Assembly: GCA_964469905.1 (NCBI GenBank)
Contig: CAYXZW010000007.1
Span: 1-64,000 of the forward strand
Length of the DNA stretch: 64,000 nt
Direction of reading: 5' to 3'
From: MVRV01 sp964469905
GTDB taxonomy: Bacteria; Desulfobacterota; Syntrophia; Syntrophales; Smithellaceae
The notes under the pieces were generated by a model that was not told where the DNA came from, searched no databases, and was given only the letters and a program-made list of their open reading frames with translations. Position numbers and translations under genes: made by a program. Of the stretch, positions 16,777 through 25,482 are shown one piece after another (position 1 is the first letter of the stretch; each line of letters opens with the position of its first letter).

Positions 16777-17559
16777 ATGGCAATAGACACCGTAAATCCA
16801 TCTTCCGTCTCCCCGCTTCTGGAGGGACAACGTAATTTTCGTGATCTCGGAGGTCTGCCCACAGACAATGGTTGCGTTATCAGGCCCGGTATGATTTATC
16901 GCAGCGGCGACCTGAGCGCGATAACCGATACTGATATCTCCGTTCTGGAAAATATCGGTCTCACCATGGTCATTGATTTTCGCTCGGAAAGAGAGAAAAG
17001 CAAAAGGCCGAATCGTGAGATTCGATCCGTGAGAGAAATTCACAATATCGCGATCAATGATTCCGCCCGGGATATTGCTATGGAATACATCTCCCGCAAT
17101 GATGCCGCCGGCCTGGAAACAGTTTTACAAAACGATTACCGCCGAATTATCCGAGAAAATCAGAATGAATATCGCCTATTCTTAAACGAACTGGCCTTTA
17201 GTCCCCACCTTCCGGTGGTTTTTCATTGCGTGGCCGGTAAAGACCGGACTGGACTGGCAGCAGTGTTTCTCCTCACCGCCTTGGGAGTTCAATTTGATTC
17301 GATTTTCGCTGATTATATAGCCAGCGTCAATTACAACGCAGCGCTTACAACCAAACTAATCAACAAAATAAATGCCAAAGGTCACAATGGGGAAATCATC
17401 CGACCATTGCTGGAAGTTAAAAAAGAATACCTTGATGCTGCTTTGGCGGAGATAAGAGAGAACCACGGCGATCTGTATGATTTTGTCGTTAATACCTTGA
17501 AAGCGGATGTAGCCAGGCTCCGGGAAAGGTTCCTGGAGCCGGTCACTTTGCGCCCGTAA
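16777..17559 (+). CDS. tyrosine-protein phosphatase family protein
   Basis: 260 residues from ATG 16777, preceded by AGGAAAA; an in-frame ATG at 16732 has no ribosome binding site. The family signature is complete: NFRDLGGL near the start, IYRSGDLS, VIDFRSERE and the active-site loop HCVAGKDRTG (Cys and Arg of the CX5R motif). These proteins dephosphorylate phosphotyrosine or phosphoinositides; the natural substrate here is unknown. It is transcribed divergently from the large hybrid kinase and stands alone before mazG. Confidence 0.88.
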   Translation: MAIDTVNPSSVSPLLEGQRNFRDLGGLPTDNGCVIRPGMIYRSGDLSAITDTDISVLENIGLTMVIDFRSEREKSKRPNREIRSVREIHNIAINDSARDIAMEYISRNDAAGLETVLQNDYRRIIRENQNEYRLFLNELAFSPHLPVVFHCVAGKDRTGLAAVFLLTALGVQFDSIFADYIASVNYNAALTTKLINKINAKGHNGEIIRPLLEVKKEYLDAALAEIRENHGDLYDFVVNTLKADVARLRERFLEPVTLRP

Positions 17560-17690
17560 TTTCCCCGACATAGTCTGACCACTGGTAAACTCATGTTGTG
17601 ATCAGCTGTTGCCAGCTTGATTGTTCTGTGTTACTGACTAAAACAAACGAGCAGGGGAAATATCCCCATATTACCGGATGACTTCATAGT

Positions 17691-18491
17691 ATGACCGAAG
17701 AAAATAAGATTAATCTCGAATTAACCGCCTTGATGCTGTTAATACAAAAATTGCGCGCACCGGACGGCTGTCCCTGGGATAGAAAACAAAAACCGCAAGA
17801 TTTAGGCAAGTACATTCTGGAAGAAGCCTATGAGGTAATAGAATCTCTGGAAGCCGATGATCAACCGGCTATTGCCGAAGAACTGGGTGATTTGCTTTTC
17901 CAGATATTATTTCTTGCCCAGATGGGTGAAGAAGCGGGTACATATTCCTTAGACCAGATAATGGCCGGGATCAGGGAAAAAATGATCCGGCGGCATCCCC
18001 ATATATTCGGAGATACTAAAATTACCACTGTCGAAGAAGTTAAGGAGAACTGGCAGCAGATTAAAAAGAAAGAACGCCATACAAAAAGTGCGAAAGCAGG
18101 TTTATTTTCCGGCATACCACGCTCACTGCCCGCTTTGAAACGGGCGCAAAAAATTACTGCCACGGCAGCCGTTTACGGCTTTGACTGGCCGGCAACCGCG
18201 GATGTTCTGAAAAAGTTGCAGGAAGAATTAACTGAGTTCAACACTGCCTTGAACAATAATGATCAGAATAATATTGAAGAAGAATTGGGCGATTTACTTT
18301 TCACTGTCGTGAATTTGAGCCGCTTTGTCAAAGTTGATTCGGAAGCTGCTTTATCCAGGACAACAAATAAATTCTTACAGCGTTTTGCTTATATTACCCG
18401 TCAATTGGCAGACCGCGGAAAAACTCCGGAACAGGCAACATTTGCGGAAATGGATGAACTGTGGGAAGAAACAAAAACAAAAGGGATGTAG
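17691..18491 (+). CDS. mazG: nucleoside triphosphate pyrophosphohydrolase MazG
   Basis: Hydrolyses NTPs to NMP and pyrophosphate, removing aberrant nucleotides and lowering ppGpp under stress. 266 residues with two tandem MazG domains. The first has the metal-binding EEAYEVIESLE and EELGDLLFQIL; the second has EELTEFNTALNN and EELGDLLFTVVN. CPWDRKQKP near the start is characteristic. Length matches E. coli MazG. The DUF2065 gene begins 1 base after its stop. Confidence 0.95.
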   Translation: MTEENKINLELTALMLLIQKLRAPDGCPWDRKQKPQDLGKYILEEAYEVIESLEADDQPAIAEELGDLLFQILFLAQMGEEAGTYSLDQIMAGIREKMIRRHPHIFGDTKITTVEEVKENWQQIKKKERHTKSAKAGLFSGIPRSLPALKRAQKITATAAVYGFDWPATADVLKKLQEELTEFNTALNNNDQNNIEEELGDLLFTVVNLSRFVKVDSEAALSRTTNKFLQRFAYITRQLADRGKTPEQATFAEMDELWEETKTKGM

Positions 18492-18492
18492 A

Positions 18493-18678
18493 ATGGATTA
18501 TTTTCTTTGTGTATTAGGGATGGTTTTTATTATCGAAGGTCTGCCTTATTTCCTCTTCCCGGAAAAGCTGAAGACTTATATGCTGAAGATTATCGAATTG
18601 CCACCGGTTACTCTGCGTTTTTTAGGCATATCCGCCATGATTACCGGTTTGGTTCTCCTTTACTTCGGCCGCCGTTGA
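18493..18678 (+). CDS. DUF2065 family small membrane protein
   Basis: 61 residues from ATG 18493, one base after the mazG stop. Two hydrophobic segments (about 3-20 and 40-58) flank LFPEKLKTYMLKI, which matches the DUF2065 family (YjeT-like). Function unknown. Translation is probably coupled to mazG. A repeat element begins 33 bases downstream. Confidence 0.85.
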   Translation: MDYFLCVLGMVFIIEGLPYFLFPEKLKTYMLKIIELPPVTLRFLGISAMITGLVLLYFGRR

Positions 18679-18711
18679 GTGAATTTCATTGACATTAGTA
18701 TATTAATCTGG

Positions 18712-18841
18712 TTAGGGGCCGTTACGAAATAATCACGCATACGGGTGTGGCAAGACCATTATATCTCTAACTATTTTTTTACGGCCCCTTATGCCGGGAA
18801 GGGCATTAGACTGTTGCAGTTATTTTTGAACAACGGCTTAC
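18712..18841 (+). repeat. palindromic intergenic element, copy A
   Basis: 130 bases between DUF2065 and queA. It begins TTAGGGGCCGTTACGAAATA, has TTACGGCCCCTTATGCCG in the middle (18780-18796; pairs with the left end) and ends in TTGAACAACGGCTTAC. The same three blocks in the same order occur at 48595-48703, and inverted at 21371-21619. The first two blocks form a strong hairpin that could act as a terminator. Confidence 0.85.
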
Positions 18842-18873
18842 GTGCTGCCACTTCCTGACGGATAATAAAGACT

Positions 18874-19911
18874 ATGGAATTAAAAGATTTTTCATATCAT
18901 TTACCGGAGGACCTGATTGCCCAGCATCCTTGTAAACAAAGGGATCGCTCCCGCATGATGCTGTTGCAGCGCGATAGCGGTAGAATTGATGATTGCATCT
19001 TTTCCCAACTGCCTGATTTTCTGCAAATGGGTGACGTTCTTGTTGTCAACAATTCCCGAGTTATTCCCGCCCGGCTTTTCGGCAAAAAATCTACGGGAGC
19101 CTCTCTGGAGATCCTGCTATTAACTAAAAAAGAAAGCACCGATGCATTCGAGATATGGGAAGTTTTGTTACGACCGGCCAAACGGCTCAAAGAAAACGAT
19201 GTCATTGCCTTGACCGCTGATTGCGAAGCAAAAGTTCTGGCCCGCATATCGGAGAAAAAATGGCTGCTGCGCTTTGACTGTGCCGGAAGTTTTGACGATT
19301 ATTTAAAAAAACATGGACGAGCACCGCTTCCTCCTTATATTAAACGCAAAAATACAAATGGGCAATCAGTGGACGATCTGGAACGTTACCAGACTATTTA
19401 TGCCGAAAATCCCGGTTCTATTGCCGCACCCACTGCCGGTTTGCACTTTTCGCCGGAAGTTATCCAATCGTTGCAGGCCAAAGGTATTAAAATTGCACCA
19501 CTTACATTGCATGTAGGTTTTGGCACTTTCCTGCCCATAGAAGTCAGCCGGGTCGAAGATCATGTCATGGAAGCGGAATATTATGAAATCAATGCTGAAG
19601 CAGCCGGCATCATTAATAATGCCCGGCGTGTCATTGCTGTGGGAACAACTTCCACCCGGACACTGGAAAGCCTTGCCGATGAAAAAGGCGGAATTCAAGC
19701 ACAAAGCGGATTTACCAACATTTTTATTTATCCGGGTTACAAATTCAGAAAAATCGACTGTCTCTTGACTAATTTTCATTTACCGCAGTCGTCGTTATTC
19801 CTGCTTGTCAGTGCGTTTGCCGGAACAGCTTTTATAAAAAAAGCTTATGCGCGTGCTGTTGCCGAACGTTATTTGTTTTACAGTTATGGCGACTGCATGC
19901 TTATCCAATAG
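18874..19911 (+). CDS. queA: S-adenosylmethionine:tRNA ribosyltransferase-isomerase
   Basis: Transfers and isomerises the ribosyl part of S-adenosylmethionine to make epoxyqueuosine in tRNA. 345 residues, the normal length. Motifs: YHLPEDLIAQHP at the start, RSRMMLL, LVVNNSRVIPARL, YAENPGSIAAPTAGLHF, LTLHVGFGTFLP, GTTSTRTLES and LLTNFHLPQSSLFLLVSAFAG. Ten bases separate it from tgt, the previous enzyme in the pathway. Confidence 0.97.
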   Translation: MELKDFSYHLPEDLIAQHPCKQRDRSRMMLLQRDSGRIDDCIFSQLPDFLQMGDVLVVNNSRVIPARLFGKKSTGASLEILLLTKKESTDAFEIWEVLLRPAKRLKENDVIALTADCEAKVLARISEKKWLLRFDCAGSFDDYLKKHGRAPLPPYIKRKNTNGQSVDDLERYQTIYAENPGSIAAPTAGLHFSPEVIQSLQAKGIKIAPLTLHVGFGTFLPIEVSRVEDHVMEAEYYEINAEAAGIINNARRVIAVGTTSTRTLESLADEKGGIQAQSGFTNIFIYPGYKFRKIDCLLTNFHLPQSSLFLLVSAFAGTAFIKKAYARAVAERYLFYSYGDCMLIQ

Positions 19912-19920
19912 GACGAAATA

Positions 19921-21033
19921 ATGCCTTTTGAATTTGACCTTATAAAAAAAGATACCGGTTCAGCAGCCCGTCTGGGAAAAATGACAACCCCGCACGGTGT
20001 TATAAATACGCCTGTCTTCATGCCCGTCGGTACCCAGGGAACAGTTAAATCATTGACTCCGGAACAAATCAAGAGTTGCGGAGCCCGGATTATTCTAGGC
20101 AATACTTATCATTTATATTTGCGCCCCGGCCACGAAACGATCAAAAAACTCGGCGGTCTGCATAAATTCATGAACTGGACAGACCCCATTCTTACCGACA
20201 GCGGCGGCTTTCAAGTCTATAGCCTCGGTAAATTGAGAAAAATTACTCCTGATGGAGTTATCTTCCGTTCCCACATTGACGGCTCCAGGCATTTTTTAAC
20301 ACCGCAGAAAGCCGTGGAAATTCAGGAAGCTCTTGGCTCCGACATAATGATGTGTCTCGATGAGTGCACACCTTATCCCGCTACGCTTTCCGAGACAAAA
20401 AAATCATTGGACCTGACCGTGAAATGGGCGAAATTATGCAGAGAAGCCAAAAAAAGTACTGAGCAGGCAATTTTCGGCATTGTTCAAGGCGGCACATACC
20501 TTGATTTGCGCAAACAGGCAGTAGAAGAGATCATACCCATCGGTTTTGACGGTTATGCTTTAGGCGGCGTAAGCGTCGGTGAACCTAAGGAAATAATGTA
20601 TGCCATTGCCGAAGCAATTGCTCCCCTGCTCCCGGAAGATAAGCCCCGTTACCTTATGGGCGTAGGCACTCCGGTGGATATTGTCCATGGTGTGTCCTGC
20701 GGAATTGATATGTTTGATTGCGTTATTCCTACGCGCTGTGCCCGTCACGGATTATTGTTTACAAATTCCGAAAAGATTGTTATAAAAAACGCCCGATTTC
20801 GGGAAGATGATGATCCGATTGATGAAACATGTGATTGTTACACTTGTAAAAATTTTTCGCGGGCATATTTACGCCATCTTTATTTTGCCGGGGAAATATT
20901 AGCTATGGTATTAAATACAATCCATAATGTTCACTACTACATGCGACTGCTTGCGCAAATTCGAGCAGCATTGGAAGAAAACAGTTTTACTGAATTTAAA
21001 AAAGCATTTTTGAAGAAAGAAGGAGGATTTTAA
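19921..21033 (+). CDS. tgt: tRNA-guanine transglycosylase
   Basis: Replaces guanine 34 with preQ1 in GUN-decoding tRNAs. 370 residues. The nucleophile Asp is in ILTDSGGFQVYSL and in DMFDCVIPTR; other signatures are TPVFMPVGTQGTVKSL, GNTYHLYLRPG, MCLDECTPY and FGIVQGG. The zinc site is CDCYTCKNFSRAYLRHL. It ends 1 base before yajC, whose ribosome binding site is inside tgt. Confidence 0.97.
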   Translation: MPFEFDLIKKDTGSAARLGKMTTPHGVINTPVFMPVGTQGTVKSLTPEQIKSCGARIILGNTYHLYLRPGHETIKKLGGLHKFMNWTDPILTDSGGFQVYSLGKLRKITPDGVIFRSHIDGSRHFLTPQKAVEIQEALGSDIMMCLDECTPYPATLSETKKSLDLTVKWAKLCREAKKSTEQAIFGIVQGGTYLDLRKQAVEEIIPIGFDGYALGGVSVGEPKEIMYAIAEAIAPLLPEDKPRYLMGVGTPVDIVHGVSCGIDMFDCVIPTRCARHGLLFTNSEKIVIKNARFREDDDPIDETCDCYTCKNFSRAYLRHLYFAGEILAMVLNTIHNVHYYMRLLAQIRAALEENSFTEFKKAFLKKEGGF

Positions 21034-21034
21034 C

Positions 21035-21373
21035 TTGACATCTTTAGCATACGCAATGGGCGGTACACCGGGCGGAAGCGGTGCCAGCGGCGCCGACTGG
21101 GGATTCATCATTACGATGGCAGTCATTTTCGTGATTTTCTATTTTCTCATGATTCGGCCCCAGCAGAAAAAGCAGAAGGAATTAAAAGCCATGCTGGACA
21201 ATCTGGCATATGGAGACAACGTAATTACCACCGGTGGAATTTACGGCAAGGTGAGCGGTTTAGCAGATGCGATAATCACACTGGAAATTGCCGACAAAGT
21301 ACGGATTAAAGTTTCCCGCAGTGCTATTGCCGCAATAACCCAGAAAACAGGGGCACCGGCAACAAAAGAATAA
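21035..21373 (+). CDS. yajC: preprotein translocase subunit YajC
   Basis: Single-span inner membrane protein of the SecDF-YajC complex that aids protein export. 112 residues from TTG 21035, placed after AAGGAGG. One membrane segment (about 24-42, ITMAVIFVIFYFLMIRPQQKK) and a C-terminal domain with YGDNVITTGGIYGKV and KVRISVSR-like sequence. The stop codon TAA is the first part of the inverted copy C repeat, so the last residues or the stop may have been supplied by that element. Confidence 0.94.
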   Translation: MTSLAYAMGGTPGGSGASGADWGFIITMAVIFVIFYFLMIRPQQKKQKELKAMLDNLAYGDNVITTGGIYGKVSGLADAIITLEIADKVRIKVSRSAIAAITQKTGAPATKE

Positions 21374-21619
21374 GCCGTTGGCAATAACAATCTGTTCTTG
21401 CCATAACCTGATAACCTAACCACCTAACCACCTCAAGGTGGCACGAGGTGGCGCTAGGTCACATGAGGTCACAAGACCCGTACAGGTGGTTAAATAAAGC
21501 GGAGAACGGCATAAGGGGCCGTAACGAATAATAACAATTCTGGCCATAACCTGATAACATATAGGTTACGCGGGGTCGCAAGACCAGCAGGGTGGTTATT
21601 TCGTAGCGTCTCCTAAATT
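21371..21619 (-). repeat. palindromic intergenic element, copy C (inverted and expanded)
   Basis: Fills the gap between yajC and secD. Read on the minus strand it begins TTTAGGAGACGCTACGAAAT, contains TTACGGCCCCTTATGCCG (21508-21526 region) and ends near CAACGGCTTA at the yajC stop, the same block order as copies A and B. It is larger because it has two internal inserts that resemble each other: each starts CATAACCTGATAAC, contains a GTC-CAAGACC core and ends GGTGGTTA. The first insert also has short tandem AACCACCT units and forms a hairpin with AGGTGGTT. Confidence 0.75.
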
Positions 21620-21635
21620 AGAAAGGGGCAATTGC

Positions 21636-23237
21636 ATGATCAAATCTTTAAAAATCAGGCTAGCGATTACTGTGGCTGTTAGTCTCGTAGCGCTGTACTT
21701 TTTAGTACCGACGTTTATCACTCAGATTCCTTCTCCCTGGAATGACTATTTCCCCAAGGATAAAATTCATCTGGGACTTGATTTGCAAGGCGGAATGCAT
21801 CTGGTTCTGGAAGTTGACGCCGATAAGGCCCTGGAATCCATGGTTGAGAGAATGTCCGTCGATCTTAAAGAATCATTAATGGAAAAGAAAGTCCGCTTTC
21901 GGAAAATCGAACGGGCAACAGGTGCGACTATTGCTCTGGAGTTGACTGAAGGATCGGGGAAGGCTGCTTTGGAAAAAATATTGAATGAACAATATTCTGA
22001 TTTAGAAATTGCCTCATCGACACCGCGTGAGGGCGGAATGCTGGTCGCTTTAAAAATTAAGGATAAGAGAGCTATTGATCTCAAGAAATTGACTATTGAA
22101 CACAGCCTGGAAACGATTCGCAATCGTGTCGATCAATTCGGCATTGCCGAGCCGGAAATAATTCCGGAAGGCGACAACCGTATCCTGATTCAGTTGCCGG
22201 GCATTAAAGACCCGGAAAGGGCTAAGAACCTTATTGGCAAGACCGCACTGCTGGAGTTTAAAATTGTGGATGACGAAGGCTCTCTGGATGAAGCCCTGAA
22301 GGGCAATATCCCGGAAGGATCAGTTATTGCATATGGCTCGCGCACTGACAGATCATCCGGTCAGAAAGGCTCCCTGCCCTACCTGCTGAAAAACAGGACG
22401 CTGATGACCGGAGCTTCTCTGGAAACGGCAAAAGTACAAATCTCCGACCGTTTTGGCGAACCAAATATTTCCATAAAATTCAATTCGCAGGGTGCTGCTG
22501 ATTTTGATCGGATCACCGGTGATAATGTACGCAAACGTATGGCAATTGTTCTGGACGGTGTTGTCCACAGCGCACCGGTCATTCAGGAAAGAATCTCCGG
22601 CGGCCAGGCGCAAATTACCGGCAGTTTTACCATGGACGAAGCGCGCGATCTGGCTATTGTCCTGCGCGCCGGCGCTCTGCCGGCACCGGTAAACATTCTG
22701 GAAGAAAGAACTGTCGGCCCTTCTCTGGGCAGTGATTCCATTAAACAGGGCATTATGGCCACATTAATAGGCTCGCTTCTGGTCATTATCTTTATGGTGG
22801 CTTATTACCGGCTTTCCGGCGCCGTTGCTGATCTGGCTCTGGTTATTAACATATTCCTTGTTTTGGGTGTTCTGGCGGCCTTTAAAGCAACCCTGACATT
22901 GCCCGGTATCGCCGGCTTATTACTGACTGTAGGTGTCGCGGTTGATGCCAATATATTAATCTTTGAGCGCATCAGGGAAGAGTTGCGAACGGGGAAAACC
23001 ATTCGCTTATCTCTGAATACAGGCTACAGCCGGGCATTTATTACAATTATCGATACACATATTACCGGCATAGTCGCCGCTCTTTTCCTGATTTTCTTCG
23101 GCACCGGTCCCATTAAGGGCTTTGCGGTAACTACAATCATCGGTCTTCTGGCCAGTCTCTTTACCGCTGTTTTTGTAACAAGGGTAATTTTTGATTATAT
23201 TACGGATAACTTTAATGTTAAAAAATTGAGCATCTAA
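21636..23237 (+). CDS. secD: protein translocase subunit SecD
   Basis: Inner membrane protein that uses the proton gradient to pull exported proteins through SecYEG. 533 residues. First membrane segment at about 8-28, then HLGLDLQGGMHLVLEVD, a periplasmic domain to about 350 and five more membrane segments. The SecD signature GVAVDANILIFERIREELR is present. Preceded by AGAAAGGGG. It is followed after 27 bases by secF; the two are separate genes. Confidence 0.96.
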   Translation: MIKSLKIRLAITVAVSLVALYFLVPTFITQIPSPWNDYFPKDKIHLGLDLQGGMHLVLEVDADKALESMVERMSVDLKESLMEKKVRFRKIERATGATIALELTEGSGKAALEKILNEQYSDLEIASSTPREGGMLVALKIKDKRAIDLKKLTIEHSLETIRNRVDQFGIAEPEIIPEGDNRILIQLPGIKDPERAKNLIGKTALLEFKIVDDEGSLDEALKGNIPEGSVIAYGSRTDRSSGQKGSLPYLLKNRTLMTGASLETAKVQISDRFGEPNISIKFNSQGAADFDRITGDNVRKRMAIVLDGVVHSAPVIQERISGGQAQITGSFTMDEARDLAIVLRAGALPAPVNILEERTVGPSLGSDSIKQGIMATLIGSLLVIIFMVAYYRLSGAVADLALVINIFLVLGVLAAFKATLTLPGIAGLLLTVGVAVDANILIFERIREELRTGKTIRLSLNTGYSRAFITIIDTHITGIVAALFLIFFGTGPIKGFAVTTIIGLLASLFTAVFVTRVIFDYITDNFNVKKLSI

Positions 23238-23264
23238 AATACACTCGCAAGCAGGAGATTTACA

Positions 23265-24173
23265 ATGGAGCTTATTAAGCCAGGTATCAACTTGGATTTT
23301 GTCGGAAAGATAAAGTATGCGATAATATTTTCCGTCATCTTGATTATAATCAGTATCGGATCTGTTATTTTCCGCGGTGGTTTAAACCCCGGCATTGATT
23401 TCGCCGGCGGTTCAATTATCCAGGTTAAATTTTCAAAAAACATCTCCGCCGATCAAATTCGTGCCGCTTTGAAGTCAACCAAGCTGGAAAGCAGTGTCAT
23501 TCAGCAATTCGGCCCTAATGAGTTTTTGATCCGCACTGCCGAAACATTCCATGACCCGAAAATACTGGCCTCTAATGTGGAACAACCGCTGGCCGCAGCT
23601 TTCAGCAAAGACTACGAAATCAGAAGAGTAGAAATCGTCGGCTCCAAAGTCGGAGCTGATTTCAAGCGCAAGGCTATATTTGCCGTTATTCTCTCCTGGC
23701 TGGCCATGTTGGTCTATATCTCCTGGCGTTTTGAGTTTCGCTATGCGCTGGGTGGCATTCTCGCTTTGGTTCATGATGTTACTATTATTATTGGTGCTGT
23801 TTCCATTTTCAATATGGAATTCACCATATCCATTCTGGCAGCCCTGTTTTTCATTATTGGTTTTTCCATAAATGATACAATTGTCGTCCTCGATAGAATC
23901 CGCGAAAATGTCAAGTTGAATCCAAAACAAAAGCTTGCCGAGATTATCAACTTAAGCATCAACCAGACATTGAGCAGAACAATATTAACATCACTGACAG
24001 TCTTTCTAACCGTACTGGCCCTTTATTTTTTCGGCGGCCCGGTTATTCATGATCTGGCATTTTCCCTGCTGATAGGGGTTGTCATCGGCACCTATTCCTC
24101 GATCTATATTGCCTGTACCATTGTGTTGTATTTTGAAAACTTGAGACTTGCCCGATTGACGAGGAAAAACTAA
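23265..24173 (+). CDS. secF: protein translocase subunit SecF
   Basis: Partner of SecD in the Sec accessory complex. 302 residues, six membrane segments. Signatures are PGIDFAGGSIIQVKF near residue 45, IGFSINDTIVVLDRIREN, and NQTLSRTILTSLTVFLTVLAL. The normal SecF size. The ribosome binding site is GCAGGAG. The next gene starts one base after the stop. Confidence 0.96.
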   Translation: MELIKPGINLDFVGKIKYAIIFSVILIIISIGSVIFRGGLNPGIDFAGGSIIQVKFSKNISADQIRAALKSTKLESSVIQQFGPNEFLIRTAETFHDPKILASNVEQPLAAAFSKDYEIRRVEIVGSKVGADFKRKAIFAVILSWLAMLVYISWRFEFRYALGGILALVHDVTIIIGAVSIFNMEFTISILAALFFIIGFSINDTIVVLDRIRENVKLNPKQKLAEIINLSINQTLSRTILTSLTVFLTVLALYFFGGPVIHDLAFSLLIGVVIGTYSSIYIACTIVLYFENLRLARLTRKN

Positions 24174-24174
24174 A

Positions 24175-24687
24175 TTGTCAACTCTCGCCACAGTTGGCTT
24201 TGCTGTATTTATTTTGATATTGTTTATCGGCATTTATTTGTCTTTGCTGGGATTACCGGGAACGGTTCTAATTTTTGCCGATGTTCTAGCCTATGCCGCC
24301 GTTACCGGTTTTGACCGGATCGGGTTTAAAATCATATTATTTCTTCTGTTTTTTTCTATAATAGCCGAAATGATTGATTTCTTGATGGGAATGGCCGGTG
24401 CTCTGGCACCAATGCCTTCAAAAAAATTGTTTGGGGCAGCGGCAATCGGGGCAATAGCCGGTTCATTTTTTTTAACCCCACTTTTATTGGGGTTGGGTAC
24501 TTTTGGAGGTTTTTTTTTAGGATGTTTTACCGGAATTCTGATAACGGAACTTATCCGGCAATCGAAACTGCAGGCTCCTTTCAAAGCAACTAACCGTGAT
24601 ATTTATGTGATGATTGGAGGGAAGATGGCTAAAGGATGTATTGCTCTGATAATGATAGTAATTTCCCTGGCCAACATTTATTATTAG
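24175..24687 (+). CDS. DUF456 family membrane protein
   Basis: 170 residues, with about five hydrophobic segments covering nearly the whole protein. The start LLGLPGTVLIFADVLAYA, and glycine-rich repeats such as GAAAIGAIAGSFF, match the DUF456 family, whose glycine-zipper segments are characteristic; function unknown. TTG 24175 follows GAGGAAAAAC and overlaps the secF end region by spacing only, so it is translationally coupled. Lies between secF and lepB in an export operon. Confidence 0.82.
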   Translation: MSTLATVGFAVFILILFIGIYLSLLGLPGTVLIFADVLAYAAVTGFDRIGFKIILFLLFFSIIAEMIDFLMGMAGALAPMPSKKLFGAAAIGAIAGSFFLTPLLLGLGTFGGFFLGCFTGILITELIRQSKLQAPFKATNRDIYVMIGGKMAKGCIALIMIVISLANIYY

Positions 24688-24700
24688 AAAGATTATTGAA

Positions 24701-25336
24701 ATGCAAAAAGATGAAGCTGAAAAACAAATAAAAACCAAATCGAAAATTCAGGAATACATTGAGGCCATCATTATTGCCATTCTGATAGCTGTATTTATTC
24801 GAACTTTCATAATGCAGGCCTATAAAATACCTTCCCGTTCAATGGTTCCCAAACTGGTTGTAGGAGATCACCTGCTCGTCAACAAATTTATCTACGGAGT
24901 AAAGATTCCTTATTTCCGAAACACTCTTATTCCGGTTACCGATCCCCAGAGAGGCGATATAGTCGTCTTCATTTATCCTAACGACCGTTCCAAAGATTTT
25001 ATTAAGCGTGTTATCGGGGTTGCCGGTGATACAATTCAAATTAAAAACAAAAAAATATTCCTCAATGGCAAAGAATACACCGATTCTTACGGCATCTATA
25101 GTGACAGCGTCACCTATCCCGGAACTATGCAGCCGCGCGATAATTTTGGACCGGTAACAGTCCCTGCGGCATCGCTTTTCGTGATGGGTGACAACCGGGA
25201 TGAAAGTGCGGACAGCCGTTTCTGGGGCTTTGTGGACTTGAAAGATGTCGAAGGAAAGGCGTTCGTAATTTACTGGTCATGGAACAGCGAAGACCATAGC
25301 CTCCGCTGGCAAAGACTGGGAAACTTGCTGAATTAA
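24701..25336 (+). CDS. lepB: signal peptidase I
   Basis: Membrane serine protease that removes signal peptides. 211 residues. One membrane segment (about 18-38) is followed by box B with the catalytic Ser (IPSRSMVPKL), box C, box D with the catalytic Lys in FIKRVIGVAGD, and box E MGDNRDESADSRFWGFV. The periplasmic extension is short, as in many anaerobes. The ribosome binding site is weak. A palindromic repeat follows 21 bases downstream. Confidence 0.96.
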   Translation: MQKDEAEKQIKTKSKIQEYIEAIIIAILIAVFIRTFIMQAYKIPSRSMVPKLVVGDHLLVNKFIYGVKIPYFRNTLIPVTDPQRGDIVVFIYPNDRSKDFIKRVIGVAGDTIQIKNKKIFLNGKEYTDSYGIYSDSVTYPGTMQPRDNFGPVTVPAASLFVMGDNRDESADSRFWGFVDLKDVEGKAFVIYWSWNSEDHSLRWQRLGNLLN

Positions 25337-25357
25337 TGTGAAGAAATTCCGGATTTG

Positions 25358-25482
25358 TAGGCTGTTCAAAAGTGCTTAGATGCAAGGCGTGTGAAAAATC
25401 GAATCACGAGTCGTATATTGAAATACGGCGAGTGATGAGGTTTGAAGCGCAACGCCGCAGATGAGTGCTTTTCAACAGCCTA
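25358..25482 (-). repeat. long palindromic repeat abutting the NRAMP stop codon
   Basis: 125 bases with outer arms TAGGCTGTTCAAAAGTGCTT and AGTGCTTTTCAACAGCCTA, middle arms GATGCAAGGCG and CGCCGCAGAT, and inner arms GAATCAC and GAGTGAT. The end touches the TAG stop (25483-25485) of the minus-strand transporter gene with no spacer. It belongs to a common Desulfobacterota type of intergenic palindrome (TGTTCAAAA...AGATGCAAGGCG). A second member lies at 26799-26920. Confidence 0.85.
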
